Below are positions 1 through 8,593 of a stretch of 64,000 nucleotides of DNA, piece after piece. The notes under the pieces were generated by a model. It did no database searches, was not told the DNA's origin, and saw only the letters and a list, made by a program, of their open reading frames with translations. Source of the DNA: Frigidibacter sp. SD6-1 (GTDB lineage Bacteria > Pseudomonadota > Alphaproteobacteria > Rhodobacterales > Rhodobacteraceae). The position numbers and the translations under genes were made by a program. The first letter of the stretch is position 1. Each line of letters starts with the position of its first letter. The DNA is taken from the NCBI RefSeq assembly GCF_030143255.1, contig NZ_JARJNR010000003.1, positions 62,001-126,000 on the forward strand. Reading direction: 5' to 3'.

Positions 1-635
1 TGATGGGCGTCTATGCGACGCGGCTTGTGCAGATGGTGCGCGGGATCGGGCGCGACACGAAGGAAATGCGCTTTCTCGTCTCGATCCTTCTGGCCTTCTT
101 TCCGGCGGCCCTGGTCGGCTTTCTGGCGCATGACCTGATCAAGACGGTCTTCTTCGAAAGCCCCCGCCTGATCGCGACCATGCTGATCCTTGGCGGGATC
201 GTTCTTCTGGTTGTCGACCGCCTGCCGCTCAGGCCCCGTCATCACGATACCGATGCCCTGCCGTTCCGCGTGGCGCTGGGGATCGGCATCATCCAGTGCC
301 TTGCGCTCATTCCCGGTGTGTCGCGTTCGGGCTCGACCATTGTCGGCGGGCTGTTCCTGGGGGCCGACAAGCGCACGGCGGCGGAGTTTTCCTTCTTCCT
401 GTCGATGCCCACCATGTCGGCGGCTTTCGCCTACGATCTGTGGAAGAACCGCGATGTCCTCGACACGTCCGCGATGGGCGAGATCGCGATCGGTTTCGTC
501 CTGGCCTTCCTGTCGGCGCTGGTCGTCGTGCGCTGGGTTCTGGGTTATGTCAGCCGCCGGGGATTTGCCCTGTTCGGCTGGTGGAGAATCATCGTCGGTT
601 GCCTTGCCTGGGCGGCGCTTTGGGCCGGGTTTTGA
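1..635 (+). CDS. uppP: Undecaprenyl-diphosphatase UppP (BacA family), 5' end cut by window
   Basis: The visible 210 residues are the C-terminal four fifths of a polytopic membrane phosphatase. The family (about 260-270 aa) dephosphorylates undecaprenyl diphosphate to recycle the lipid carrier for peptidoglycan and surface glycans. The diagnostic motif PGVSRSGSTI is present near visible residue 105, followed by alternating hydrophobic segments and the family's KRTAAEFSFFLSMP stretch. The frame is open to the window edge and the first in-window ATG (position 3) is internal to the family alignment, so the true start lies upstream. The stop codon overlaps a perfect TTGACA box that belongs to the next transcription unit. 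Confidence 0.95.
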   Translation, partial: MGVYATRLVQMVRGIGRDTKEMRFLVSILLAFFPAALVGFLAHDLIKTVFFESPRLIATMLILGGIVLLVVDRLPLRPRHHDTDALPFRVALGIGIIQCLALIPGVSRSGSTIVGGLFLGADKRTAAEFSFFLSMPTMSAAFAYDLWKNRDVLDTSAMGEIAIGFVLAFLSALVVVRWVLGYVSRRGFALFGWWRIIVGCLAWAALWAGF

Positions 636-663
636 CAATAGGTAAGCATAAGTTACCTAAAAT
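632..663 (+). promoter_or_regulatory. Candidate regulated promoter of the glt operon: TTGACA box with 21-bp dyad
   Basis: A perfect TTGACA (632-637) overlaps the uppP stop. It is followed at once by the dyad TAGGTAA (639-645), 7-nt spacer, TTACCTA (653-659), so the palindrome fills the space where the spacer and -10 region would lie. A TAAAAT lies at 658-663, but its 20-nt spacing from the -35 box is long; TACCTA at 654-659 is an alternative at 16 nt. This layout suggests repressor control of gltD and its operon. The binding protein is not identified, and the promoter itself is an inference. Confidence 0.5.
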
Positions 664-715
664 GCCGCTGATTTCGCGCCAGAACGGCGGAAAAGTGCGG
701 CAAAGCTGAATATAG

Positions 716-730
716 GTCAGTGACGCTGAC
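716..730. promoter_or_regulatory. Short dyad in the gltD leader
   Basis: GTCAG (716-720) and CTGAC (726-730) form a perfect 5-bp inverted repeat around TGACG, about 65 nt upstream of the gltD start. It is a possible second operator or a small leader hairpin. The repeat is short enough to be chance, so the assignment is weak. Confidence 0.3.
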
Positions 731-793
731 TTTTATTCCGGCGCGATGCGCTGTAGCTCTGGGCTCCGCCACGTAATGCCGGAGCTTGATCCC

Positions 794-2230
794 ATGGCCC
801 AGAACCGCATGCTTCAATTCGTCACGCGCGACCGGGAAATGCCGGAAAAGCGGGCGGCCGGTCTGCGCAATGCGGATTTCGACGAAATCTACCGCCAGTT
901 TGCCGCCGAGAAGGCGGCAGAGCAGGCCGGGCGCTGCAGCCAGTGCGGCGTGCCCTACTGCCAGTCGCATTGCCCCTTGCACAACAACATCCCCGACTGG
1001 CTGCGCCTGACCGCCGAGGGGCGGCTGCAGGAGGCCTATGAGCTGTCGCAATCGACCAATACCTTCCCGGAGATCTGCGGCCGCATCTGCCCGCAGGACC
1101 GGCTGTGCGAAGGCAATTGCGTGATCGAGCAATCCGGACATGGCACGGTGACGATCGGCGCGGTCGAGAAATATCTGACCGATACCGCCTGGGCGGAAGG
1201 CTGGGTGAAGCCGATCCAGCCCGCGACCGAGCGGACCGAAAGCGTGGGCATCATCGGCGCGGGTCCGGGTGGGCTCGCCGCCGCCGACGTCCTGCGGCGC
1301 GCAGGCGTGCAGGTCACCATCTATGACCGCCACGACCGGGCGGGCGGGCTGCTGATCTACGGCATCCCCGGTTTCAAGCTGGAAAAGGACGTGGTGCTGC
1401 AGCGGGTCGCGCAACTGGAAGCGGCGGGCGTGCAGTTCGTCCTGAACTGCAATGTCGGCACGGACATTTCCTTCGATGCGATCCGGGGCAAGCATGATGC
1501 GGTGCTGATCGCCACCGGCGTCTACAAGGCGCGCGACCTCGGCGGCCCGGGCGCGGGCCTTGCGGGCATCGTCCCGGCGCTCGACTATCTGACCGCCTCG
1601 AACCGCAAGGGGCTGGGCGACGAGGTCGCGGCCTTTGACGAAGGCACGCTGAACGCATCGGGCAAGCGCGTGGTGGTGATCGGCGGCGGCGACACGGCGA
1701 TGGATTGCGTGCGCACCGCGATCCGTCAGGGCGCGACCTCGGTCAAGTGCCTCTATCGCCGCGACCGGGTGAACATGCCGGGTTCGCAGCGCGAGACCCA
1801 GAATGCCGAGGAAGAGGGCGTCGAATTCGTCTGGCTGACCGCGCCCAAGGGCTTCACCGGGGCGGCGTCTGTCGAGGGCGTGATGGTGGAACGGATGCGC
1901 CTTGGCGCCCCCGACGCCACCGGCCGCCAGACGCCGGAGGTCATCGCGGGCGCCGACTTCGTGGAACCGGCCGATCTGGTGATCAAGGCGCTGGGGTTCG
2001 AGCCCGAGGACCTGCCGAGCCTCTGGGGCGCCGCCGACCTGCCTGTCACACGCTGGGGCACGGTCAAGGCGCAATATGGCACCCACGCGACCGCGCTGCC
2101 GGGCGTCTATGCGGTGGGTGACGTGGTGCGCGGCGCCTCGCTCGTCGTCTGGGCGATCCGCGACGGGCGCGAGGCGGCAAAGGCGATCCTCGACGATCTG
2201 GCGCAGGGCGCGCAGATGGCGGCGGAGTGA
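794..2230 (+). CDS. gltD: Glutamate synthase [NADPH] small (beta) subunit
   Basis: GltD takes electrons from NADPH through FAD and passes them by iron-sulfur clusters to the large subunit, which makes glutamate from 2-oxoglutarate and glutamine. The 478-residue product has the N-terminal cluster cysteines C48, C51, C56, C60 and C95, C99, C105, C109, a first dinucleotide fold (IIGAGPGGLAAADVLRRAG) and a second one (VVVIGGGDTAMDCVR). I place the start at MAQNRMLQFV because GltD homologues begin this way; an in-frame ATG 48 nt upstream would add an unrelated tail. It is the first gene of an operon that ends in gltB. Confidence 0.96.
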   Translation: MAQNRMLQFVTRDREMPEKRAAGLRNADFDEIYRQFAAEKAAEQAGRCSQCGVPYCQSHCPLHNNIPDWLRLTAEGRLQEAYELSQSTNTFPEICGRICPQDRLCEGNCVIEQSGHGTVTIGAVEKYLTDTAWAEGWVKPIQPATERTESVGIIGAGPGGLAAADVLRRAGVQVTIYDRHDRAGGLLIYGIPGFKLEKDVVLQRVAQLEAAGVQFVLNCNVGTDISFDAIRGKHDAVLIATGVYKARDLGGPGAGLAGIVPALDYLTASNRKGLGDEVAAFDEGTLNASGKRVVVIGGGDTAMDCVRTAIRQGATSVKCLYRRDRVNMPGSQRETQNAEEEGVEFVWLTAPKGFTGAASVEGVMVERMRLGAPDATGRQTPEVIAGADFVEPADLVIKALGFEPEDLPSLWGAADLPVTRWGTVKAQYGTHATALPGVYAVGDVVRGASLVVWAIRDGREAAKAILDDLAQGAQMAAE

Positions 2231-2360
2231 GGGTGATGGCCGCAAATGCCTGCCCGCCAGCCGTCCCGCATCCGTCCCGACACCGTATGGCATCCGTCCC
2301 GACAGGCCGGGCGACGCCCACAAGGGACAGGTCAGACCCCATGACCCAATGGAGTGTGCG

Positions 2361-3071
2361 ATGAAAGTCCTGCTGACAGTTCTTCTCCTTTCCGGCGCGC
2401 CCGCGCTCGCCGCGGGCAAGTTCGTGGTGCCCGAAGGCTGCGAGGCTTTCGTGACCGTGCAGCATTCGGACTGCCAGGTGAGCTATCACTACACCTGTTC
2501 GCGCGATCCCGAGGGCGATCAATGGTCGGTCTATGCCGGGCCGGACGGCCCCTATTACATGTCGCGCATCGACCGCGAGACGCGCTGGATCGAAAGCCAT
2601 GACCTGATCACGCCGGAAAGCGACCGGCTGGGCAAGGAGACGGAGCCCGCCTCCTTCACCGCGCTTCTCGACACGGGCCGCGACGATTTCGACTTTACCA
2701 CGATCAGCGGCACCGGCGAGGTGCGGCGCTACGCGGGCCATGATGCGCTGAGGGGCGGTACGGTCACGATCGACGGCGTGACGCTGGAGCGGACCGAATT
2801 CGCGTTGGAGACCTTCGCCGCAGACGGGTCGTTCCTGCACCGCCGCTCCGGCCGCCAGCTCATCAGCCGCGACTGGCGCTTGTTCTTCGCCGACACCGAG
2901 CATTTCGAGAATGCCTTCGGCGATGTCGAGGACAGCACCTCGACCCCGATCACCTTCGCTTTTCCGGACGACAAGGGGTTCCTGTCCGGCACGCCGCAGT
3001 TCGGCTGCGATCAGATGATGACGCTTCTGGACGGCGCGCTTGTGCCCGCAAGCGACCGGGGGCAGCCATGA
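2361..3071 (+). CDS. Secreted protein of unknown function
   Basis: A 236-residue protein with an N-terminal signal peptide (MKVLLTVLLLSGAPALAAG, cleavage near residue 19) and no membrane segment in the mature part, so it is probably periplasmic. Four cysteines at the start of the mature region (QHSDCQVSYHYTC and others) may form disulfides. GGAG at 2351-2354 is well placed for the ATG at 2361, which supports this start over longer in-frame ones. It follows gltD after 130 nt and its stop overlaps the next gene as ATGA. I do not recognise the family; its place between gltD and gltB is shared context, not proof of a role in nitrogen metabolism. Confidence 0.8.
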   Translation: MKVLLTVLLLSGAPALAAGKFVVPEGCEAFVTVQHSDCQVSYHYTCSRDPEGDQWSVYAGPDGPYYMSRIDRETRWIESHDLITPESDRLGKETEPASFTALLDTGRDDFDFTTISGTGEVRRYAGHDALRGGTVTIDGVTLERTEFALETFAADGSFLHRRSGRQLISRDWRLFFADTEHFENAFGDVEDSTSTPITFAFPDDKGFLSGTPQFGCDQMMTLLDGALVPASDRGQP

Positions 3072-3490
3072 TCGAGGGCCATTGCCTGTGTGGTGCCGTC
3101 ACCATCGCGGTGGCCGAACATGGCGGCTTTACCGGCGTTTGCCATTGCCGGATGTGCCAGCGCTGGTCGGGGGCCTTGTTCGCCTGTTTCCCCGCGAACG
3201 CGGATGCCGTCACGGTCACGGGCAAGGTCGCGCGCTTTGCCTCGACCGACTTTGCCGAGCGGGCCTTCTGCCCCAAATGCGGCTCGCACCTGTGGATGCG
3301 GAACACCGACCGGGACGACGCGCCCTATGGCCTGATGCCGGGCCTGTTCGACGCGGCCCGTGACATTCCGCTGAAAAGCGAGATCTACACCGACCGCGCC
3401 CTGCCCGGCCTCGCGCTCGCAGGCGACCACCGCCGCGCGACGCGGGCGGAATATGAAGCGAAGAACCTGCATCTCGAGGGGGACGGCTGA
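3068..3490 (+). CDS. GFA family protein (CENP-V/GFA domain)
   Basis: A 140-residue zinc-binding protein of the family named after glutathione-dependent formaldehyde-activating enzyme. Most members have unknown substrates, so I claim no formaldehyde activity. The metal cysteines are visible: C6 and C8, the CHCRMC cluster (C25, C27, C30), and the FCPKCG knuckle (C68, C71). The ATG overlaps the upstream stop (ATGA) and its own stop overlaps the next start (TGATG), so it is translationally coupled within the gltD-gltB operon. Confidence 0.88.
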   Translation: MIEGHCLCGAVTIAVAEHGGFTGVCHCRMCQRWSGALFACFPANADAVTVTGKVARFASTDFAERAFCPKCGSHLWMRNTDRDDAPYGLMPGLFDAARDIPLKSEIYTDRALPGLALAGDHRRATRAEYEAKNLHLEGDG

Positions 3491-3963
3491 TGGCCATCGT
3501 AGCCTATCTCTTTGGCCGCCCCGCCTTCTGCGTGCGAACCGCGCGTTTGTTGCCCCTTCTGGCACTGGCATTGGCCATCGCGAACCCGGCACGGGCTGAG
3601 GCCCCTCAGCTAAAGGTCGGTCAGACCTATCGCTGCAGCGGAGAGAACTTGCCGGGCTCTGTCCTCGCCTGGGTCGGAAAAATCGATGTCGCACCGCTTG
3701 GAGGCAAGGACGTGCGGATCGTCAGCATCTCGCTGATCGCTGAAGGGCAAGACGCGTCCATACCGGTCGGCCACGCACCGTTCGCGGACACGGTGTTCGC
3801 GGAGTGCAGGAAATCCTCTGCCGACTTCCCCCAGATCGTGAGCGCTGCGTTCGACGGCGGCTATGCCACCTGGCGCGAAGCCTTTGACAAGAACGAGGCA
3901 GGGATTTGGAAGCTGTCCCCGGCCGAAGCCTACTGGACCATGCTTGGAGTACTCAACCAATGA
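3490..3963 (+). CDS. Hypothetical exported protein upstream of gltB
   Basis: A 157-residue protein with a hydrophobic N-terminal segment ending in NPARAEAPQ, which looks like a signal peptide with cleavage after the alanine near residue 37. The mature part is about 120 residues with two cysteines (YRCSGENL and VFAECRK) that may pair. I do not recognise the family. It starts in a TGATG overlap with the GFA gene and ends in an ATGA overlap with gltB, so it is part of the operon. Its base use looks slightly less GC-biased than that of its neighbours. Confidence 0.72.
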   Translation: MAIVAYLFGRPAFCVRTARLLPLLALALAIANPARAEAPQLKVGQTYRCSGENLPGSVLAWVGKIDVAPLGGKDVRIVSISLIAEGQDASIPVGHAPFADTVFAECRKSSADFPQIVSAAFDGGYATWREAFDKNEAGIWKLSPAEAYWTMLGVLNQ

Positions 3964-6900
3964 CCACCTATGACAACCAATGGGTCGAGAGCGAAGAGCA
4001 AAGCCGCAAATGGCTGGCCGAGAATGGCCTTTACCGGGAGGAGGACGAGCATTCTTCCTGCGGGGTCGGCCTCGTGGTGGCGATCAACGGCAAGGCCAGC
4101 CGCAAAGTGGTGCAGAACGGCATCGACGCCTTGAAGGCGGTCTGGCACCGGGGGGCGGTCGATGCCGATGGCAAGACCGGCGACGGCGCGGGCATTCATG
4201 TGCAGATCCCGGTCAGGTTCTTCTACGATCAGGTTCGGCGCACGGGCCATGAGCCCGACCCGAAAAAGCTGATCGCGGTCGGTCAGGTCTTTCTGCCGCG
4301 CACCGACTTCGGCGCGCAGGAGCGCTGCCGGACGATTGTCGAGACCGAAGTGCTGCGGATGGGCCATTACATCTATGGCTGGCGGCATGTGCCGGTGGAT
4401 ACGTCCGTGCTGGGCGAGAAGGCGAACGCCACGCGGCCCGAGATCGAGCAGATCCTGATCCGCTGTGAAAAGCCCATCGATCAGGTCCAGTTCGAGCGCG
4501 AGCTTTATATCATCCGTCGCCGGATCGAGAAGGCGGCGATCGCCCAGCAGGTGGCGGGAATGTATCTGTGCAGCCTGTCCTGCCGGTCGGTGATCTACAA
4601 GGGGATGATGCTGGCCGAGCAGGTCGCGACCTTCTACCCCGACCTGATGGACGAGCGATTCGAGTCTGCTTTCGCCATCTATCACCAGCGCTATTCGACC
4701 AATACCTTCCCGCAATGGTCGCTGGCGCAGCCGTTCCGCATGCTGGCCCATAATGGCGAGATCAACACGCTGAAGGGCAACGTGAACTGGATGCGCAGCC
4801 ATGAAATCCGCATGGCCTCCGGCGCTTTCGGCGAGATGGCCGAGGATATTAAGCCGATCATCCCGTTCGGCACGTCGGATTCCGGCGCGCTCGATGCGGT
4901 GTTCGAGGCCCTGGTGCGCGCGGGCCGGTCGGCGCCGATGGCCAAGACCATGCTGGTGCCGGAAGCCTGGTCCAAGTCGGCGGTCGAGATGCCGAAACCC
5001 TGGCAGGACATGTATGCCTATTGCAACTCGGTGATGGAGCCCTGGGACGGGCCTGCCGCCTTGGCGATGACCGATGGCCGCTGGGTCGTGGGCGGCCTCG
5101 ACCGCAACGGGCTCCGCCCCATGCGCTATGTGCTGACCGGCGACGGGATGCTGATCGCGGGGTCCGAGGCGGGCATGGTGCCCGTGGACGAGATGACGGT
5201 GCGCGAGAAGGGCGCGCTGGGGCCGGGGCAGATGATTGCGGTCGACATGGAAGAGGGCAAGCTCTTCCGTGATTGGGACCTCAAGGACAAGCTCGCCGCC
5301 AGCCAGCCATTCGGCGACTGGGTTTCAAAAGTCATCAGCCTGAACGACCGGATGAAGGACGTCCCCGAAAAGGCGCTCTTCGACGGCGCCGACCTGCGCC
5401 GCCGCCAGATCGCCGCCGGCTACACGCATGAGGACCTTGAACAGGTTCTGGCGCCGATGGCCGAGGACGGCAAGGAAATGGTCGCCTCGATGGGCGACGA
5501 TACGCCGCCTGCGGTCCTGTCGGGCCAGTACCGGCCGCTTTCCCACTATTTCCGCCAGAACTTCAGCCAGGTGACCAACCCGCCCATCGACAGCTTGCGC
5601 GAAAGCCGGGTGATGAGCCTGAAGACCCGGTTCGGCAACCTCACGAACGTGCTGGCCGAGGATTCGAGCCAGACGGAAATTCTCGTCCTGGAAAGCCCGT
5701 TCATCGCCAATGCGGAATTCGACGAGATGGTGCGGCTCTTCGGTGACCGGGTCGCCTTCATCGACTGCACCTTTGCCGCAGGTGACGGCGACGAGGCGCT
5801 GCACCGCGCGCTCGACCGGATACGGGCAGAGGCGGAGGATGCCGTGCGCTCTGGCGCGGGGCATCTCGTCCTGACCGACGACGGACAGGGCGAGGCGAAA
5901 GTGCCGATGCCGATGATCCTCGCCACCTCGGCGGTGCACAGCTGGCTGACGCGCAAGGGCCTGCGCACCTTCACTTCGCTGAACGTGCGGTCGGCGGAAT
6001 GTATCGACCCGCATTATTTCGCGGTGCTGATCGGCTGCGGCGCGACGACGGTGAACGCCTATCTGGCGCTCGATTCCATCGCCGACCGGCTAAGACGCGG
6101 TCTGCTGGACGGGGCGCTGGAAGAGAACCTTCGGCGCTACCGCGATGCCATCGACGCGGGCCTTCTGAAGATCATGTCGAAGATGGGGATTTCGGTCATC
6201 TCCTCCTACCGGGGCGGGCTGAACTTCGAGGCGGTGGGCCTGTCGCGCGCGATGGTCGCCGAATATTTCCCCGGCATGCACAGCCGGATTTCCGGCATCG
6301 GCATCATGGGCATCCAGCGCAAGATCGAGGAGGTCCATGCGAGGGGCTGGAAGGGCGGGGCCGACATCCTGCCGATCGGCGGCTTCTACAAGGCGCGCCG
6401 CTCGGGCGAGAAGCACGCCTGGGAAGCGCAGACCATGCATATGCTGCAATCGGCCTGCGACCGGGCGTCCTATGACCTGTGGAAGCAATATTCGATGGCG
6501 ATGCGGGCCAACCCGCCGATCCATCTGCGCGACCTTCTGGACATCAAGCCGCTCGGCCGTCCGGTGCCGATTGAAGAGGTCGAAAGCATCACCTCGATCC
6601 GCAAGCGGTTCGTGACGCCTGGCATGTCGCTGGGCGCGCTTTCGCCCGAGGCGCACAAGACGCTGAACGTGGCGATGAACCGCATCGGCGCGAAGTCGGA
6701 CAGTGGCGAGGGCGGCGAGGACCCGGCGCATTTCCTGCCCGAGGCGAACGGCGACAACCCGTCTGCCAAGATCAAGCAGGTGGCATCGGGGCGCTTTGGC
6801 GTGACGGCCGAATATCTGAATGCCTGCGAGGAGCTGGAAATCAAGGTCGCGCAGGGCGCCAAGCCGGGCGAGGGCGGCCAGTTGCCGGGGATGAAGGTCA

Positions 6901-8498
6901 CGGCGCTGATTGCGCGGCTGAGGCATTCCACGCCCGGCGTGACGTTGATATCGCCGCCGCCGCACCATGACATCTATTCGATCGAAGACCTCGCGCAGCT
7001 CATCTATGACCTCAAGCAGATCAACCCGCGCGCCAAGGTGACGGTGAAGCTGGTGGCATCAAGCGGCGTCGGCACCATCGCGGCGGGCGTGGCCAAGGCC
7101 AAAGCCGACATCATCCTCATCTCCGGCCATAACGGCGGAACCGGCGCCTCGCCCGGCACCTCGATCAAATATGCCGGGCTGCCCTGGGAAATGGGTCTGA
7201 CCGAGGCGCATCAGGTCCTGACGATGAACAAGCTCAGGGACCGGATCACGCTTCGGACCGACGGGGGTTTGCGCACAGGACGCGATATCGTGATGGCGGC
7301 GATGATGGGGGCTGAGGAATACGGGATCGGCACGGCGGCGCTGATCGCCATGGGCTGCATCATGGTGCGGCAATGCCAGTCGAACACCTGCCCGGTGGGC
7401 GTCTGCACGCAGAACGAGGCGCTCCGCGCCAAGTTCAGCGGCAGCGCCGACAAGGTGGTCAACCTCATCACCTTCTATGCGCAGGAGGTGCGGGAACTCC
7501 TCGCGTCGATCGGCGCCCGGTCGATGGACGAGATCATCGGCCGAGCGGACCTTCTGACGCAGGTCAGCCGCGGCCATGCCGACCTCGACGACCTCGATCT
7601 CAACCCGCTCCTGATCTCGGTCGATGGGTCTGACCGCGTGGTCTACGACCGCTCGAAGCCCCGGAATGTTGTGCCTGACACGCTCGATGCCGAGATCATC
7701 CGCGATGGCGCGCGCTTCTTCGAGGAAGGCGAGAAGATGCAGCTGTCCTATGCGGTCAGGAACACTCACCGCACCATCGGCACGCGGGCGTCGAGCCATA
7801 TCGTGAAGAAGTTCGGGATGCGGAACAGCCTGCAGCCCGACCACCTGACGGTAAAGCTGACCGGCTCCTGCGGCCAGTCGCTGGGCGCTTTCGCGGCGCC
7901 GGGGCTGAAGATCGAAGTGTCGGGAGACGCCAACGACTATGTGGGCAAGGGCCTTTCCGGTGGCACCATCACCGTGCGCCCGCCGATGGGCTCGCCCTTG
8001 GATGCGGGCGAGAACACGATCATCGGCAATACCGTTCTTTACGGCGCGACCGACGGTTATCTCTTCGCCTCGGGCCGGGCGGGGGAGCGCTTTGCTGTGC
8101 GCAATTCCGGCGCGAAGGTGGTGATCGAGGGCTGCGGGTCGAACGGTTGCGAATATATGACCGGCGGGGTTGCGGTTATCCTCGGCTGGATCGGCGCGAA
8201 TTTCGCGGCCGGCATGACCGGCGGCATGGCCTATGTCTGGGATCAGGACGGCGATACCGAGGCGCTCGTCAACCATGACAGCGTCGTGACCTCGCCCGTC
8301 AGCCACCCGCATTGGGAAGCCGAGCTGAAGGGTCTGATCGAGCGGCATTTGGCCGAGACCGGCAGCCGCCGCGCCGCGCATATCCTGGCAAACTGGGAAG
8401 CGGAGAAGGGCCGTTTCGTCCAGGTCTGCCCGAAGGAGATGCTGGTGCATCTGCCCCATCCGCTGACCGAGGAGGCGCGGGCGGTCCCCGCCGAATAG
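3960..8498 (+). CDS. gltB: Glutamate synthase [NADPH] large (alpha) subunit
   Basis: The large subunit releases ammonia from glutamine in an N-terminal amidotransferase domain and channels it to the FMN-dependent synthase domain. The 1512-residue protein shows all parts: a 33-residue propeptide before the catalytic C34 (HSSCGVG), the class II glutaminase domain to about residue 430, a central domain, the FMN-binding synthase barrel with the 3Fe-4S cysteines C1133, C1139 and C1144, and the C-terminal right-handed helix with repeated G-rich turns. I start at MTTYDNQW because it overlaps the upstream stop and gives a normal propeptide. Unusually, three small genes separate it from gltD. Confidence 0.97.
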   Translation: MTTYDNQWVESEEQSRKWLAENGLYREEDEHSSCGVGLVVAINGKASRKVVQNGIDALKAVWHRGAVDADGKTGDGAGIHVQIPVRFFYDQVRRTGHEPDPKKLIAVGQVFLPRTDFGAQERCRTIVETEVLRMGHYIYGWRHVPVDTSVLGEKANATRPEIEQILIRCEKPIDQVQFERELYIIRRRIEKAAIAQQVAGMYLCSLSCRSVIYKGMMLAEQVATFYPDLMDERFESAFAIYHQRYSTNTFPQWSLAQPFRMLAHNGEINTLKGNVNWMRSHEIRMASGAFGEMAEDIKPIIPFGTSDSGALDAVFEALVRAGRSAPMAKTMLVPEAWSKSAVEMPKPWQDMYAYCNSVMEPWDGPAALAMTDGRWVVGGLDRNGLRPMRYVLTGDGMLIAGSEAGMVPVDEMTVREKGALGPGQMIAVDMEEGKLFRDWDLKDKLAASQPFGDWVSKVISLNDRMKDVPEKALFDGADLRRRQIAAGYTHEDLEQVLAPMAEDGKEMVASMGDDTPPAVLSGQYRPLSHYFRQNFSQVTNPPIDSLRESRVMSLKTRFGNLTNVLAEDSSQTEILVLESPFIANAEFDEMVRLFGDRVAFIDCTFAAGDGDEALHRALDRIRAEAEDAVRSGAGHLVLTDDGQGEAKVPMPMILATSAVHSWLTRKGLRTFTSLNVRSAECIDPHYFAVLIGCGATTVNAYLALDSIADRLRRGLLDGALEENLRRYRDAIDAGLLKIMSKMGISVISSYRGGLNFEAVGLSRAMVAEYFPGMHSRISGIGIMGIQRKIEEVHARGWKGGADILPIGGFYKARRSGEKHAWEAQTMHMLQSACDRASYDLWKQYSMAMRANPPIHLRDLLDIKPLGRPVPIEEVESITSIRKRFVTPGMSLGALSPEAHKTLNVAMNRIGAKSDSGEGGEDPAHFLPEANGDNPSAKIKQVASGRFGVTAEYLNACEELEIKVAQGAKPGEGGQLPGMKVTALIARLRHSTPGVTLISPPPHHDIYSIEDLAQLIYDLKQINPRAKVTVKLVASSGVGTIAAGVAKAKADIILISGHNGGTGASPGTSIKYAGLPWEMGLTEAHQVLTMNKLRDRITLRTDGGLRTGRDIVMAAMMGAEEYGIGTAALIAMGCIMVRQCQSNTCPVGVCTQNEALRAKFSGSADKVVNLITFYAQEVRELLASIGARSMDEIIGRADLLTQVSRGHADLDDLDLNPLLISVDGSDRVVYDRSKPRNVVPDTLDAEIIRDGARFFEEGEKMQLSYAVRNTHRTIGTRASSHIVKKFGMRNSLQPDHLTVKLTGSCGQSLGAFAAPGLKIEVSGDANDYVGKGLSGGTITVRPPMGSPLDAGENTIIGNTVLYGATDGYLFASGRAGERFAVRNSGAKVVIEGCGSNGCEYMTGGVAVILGWIGANFAAGMTGGMAYVWDQDGDTEALVNHDSVVTSPVSHPHWEAELKGLIERHLAETGSRRAAHILANWEAEKGRFVQVCPKEMLVHLPHPLTEEARAVPAE

Positions 8499-8508
8499 GC
8501 GCGTCCTT

Positions 8509-8537
8509 CCGGCCACACGGCCGGGAGGGCGATTTTT
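8509..8537 (+). terminator. Candidate terminator after gltB
   Basis: CCGGCC (8509-8514), loop ACAC, GGCCGG (8519-8524) forms a 6-bp GC stem 11 nt after the gltB stop, with a run of five T at 8533-8537. The T run starts 8 nt after the stem, later than in a classical intrinsic terminator. Confidence 0.45.
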
Positions 8538-8593
8538 GCGTGACAATGGCCGCCCGTCCGACCTAGGACGGAAGGGGGAGGCCGGGGTGACGG

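Noticed and set aside
1990-2010. A GGGTTCGA-like word that could be a tRNA T-loop
   Set aside because: It lies inside gltD in frame and no acceptor or anticodon stem can be built around it.
653-2419. A 588-codon minus-strand frame over gltD
   Set aside because: It is antisense to gltD, rich in R, H and A; no motif.
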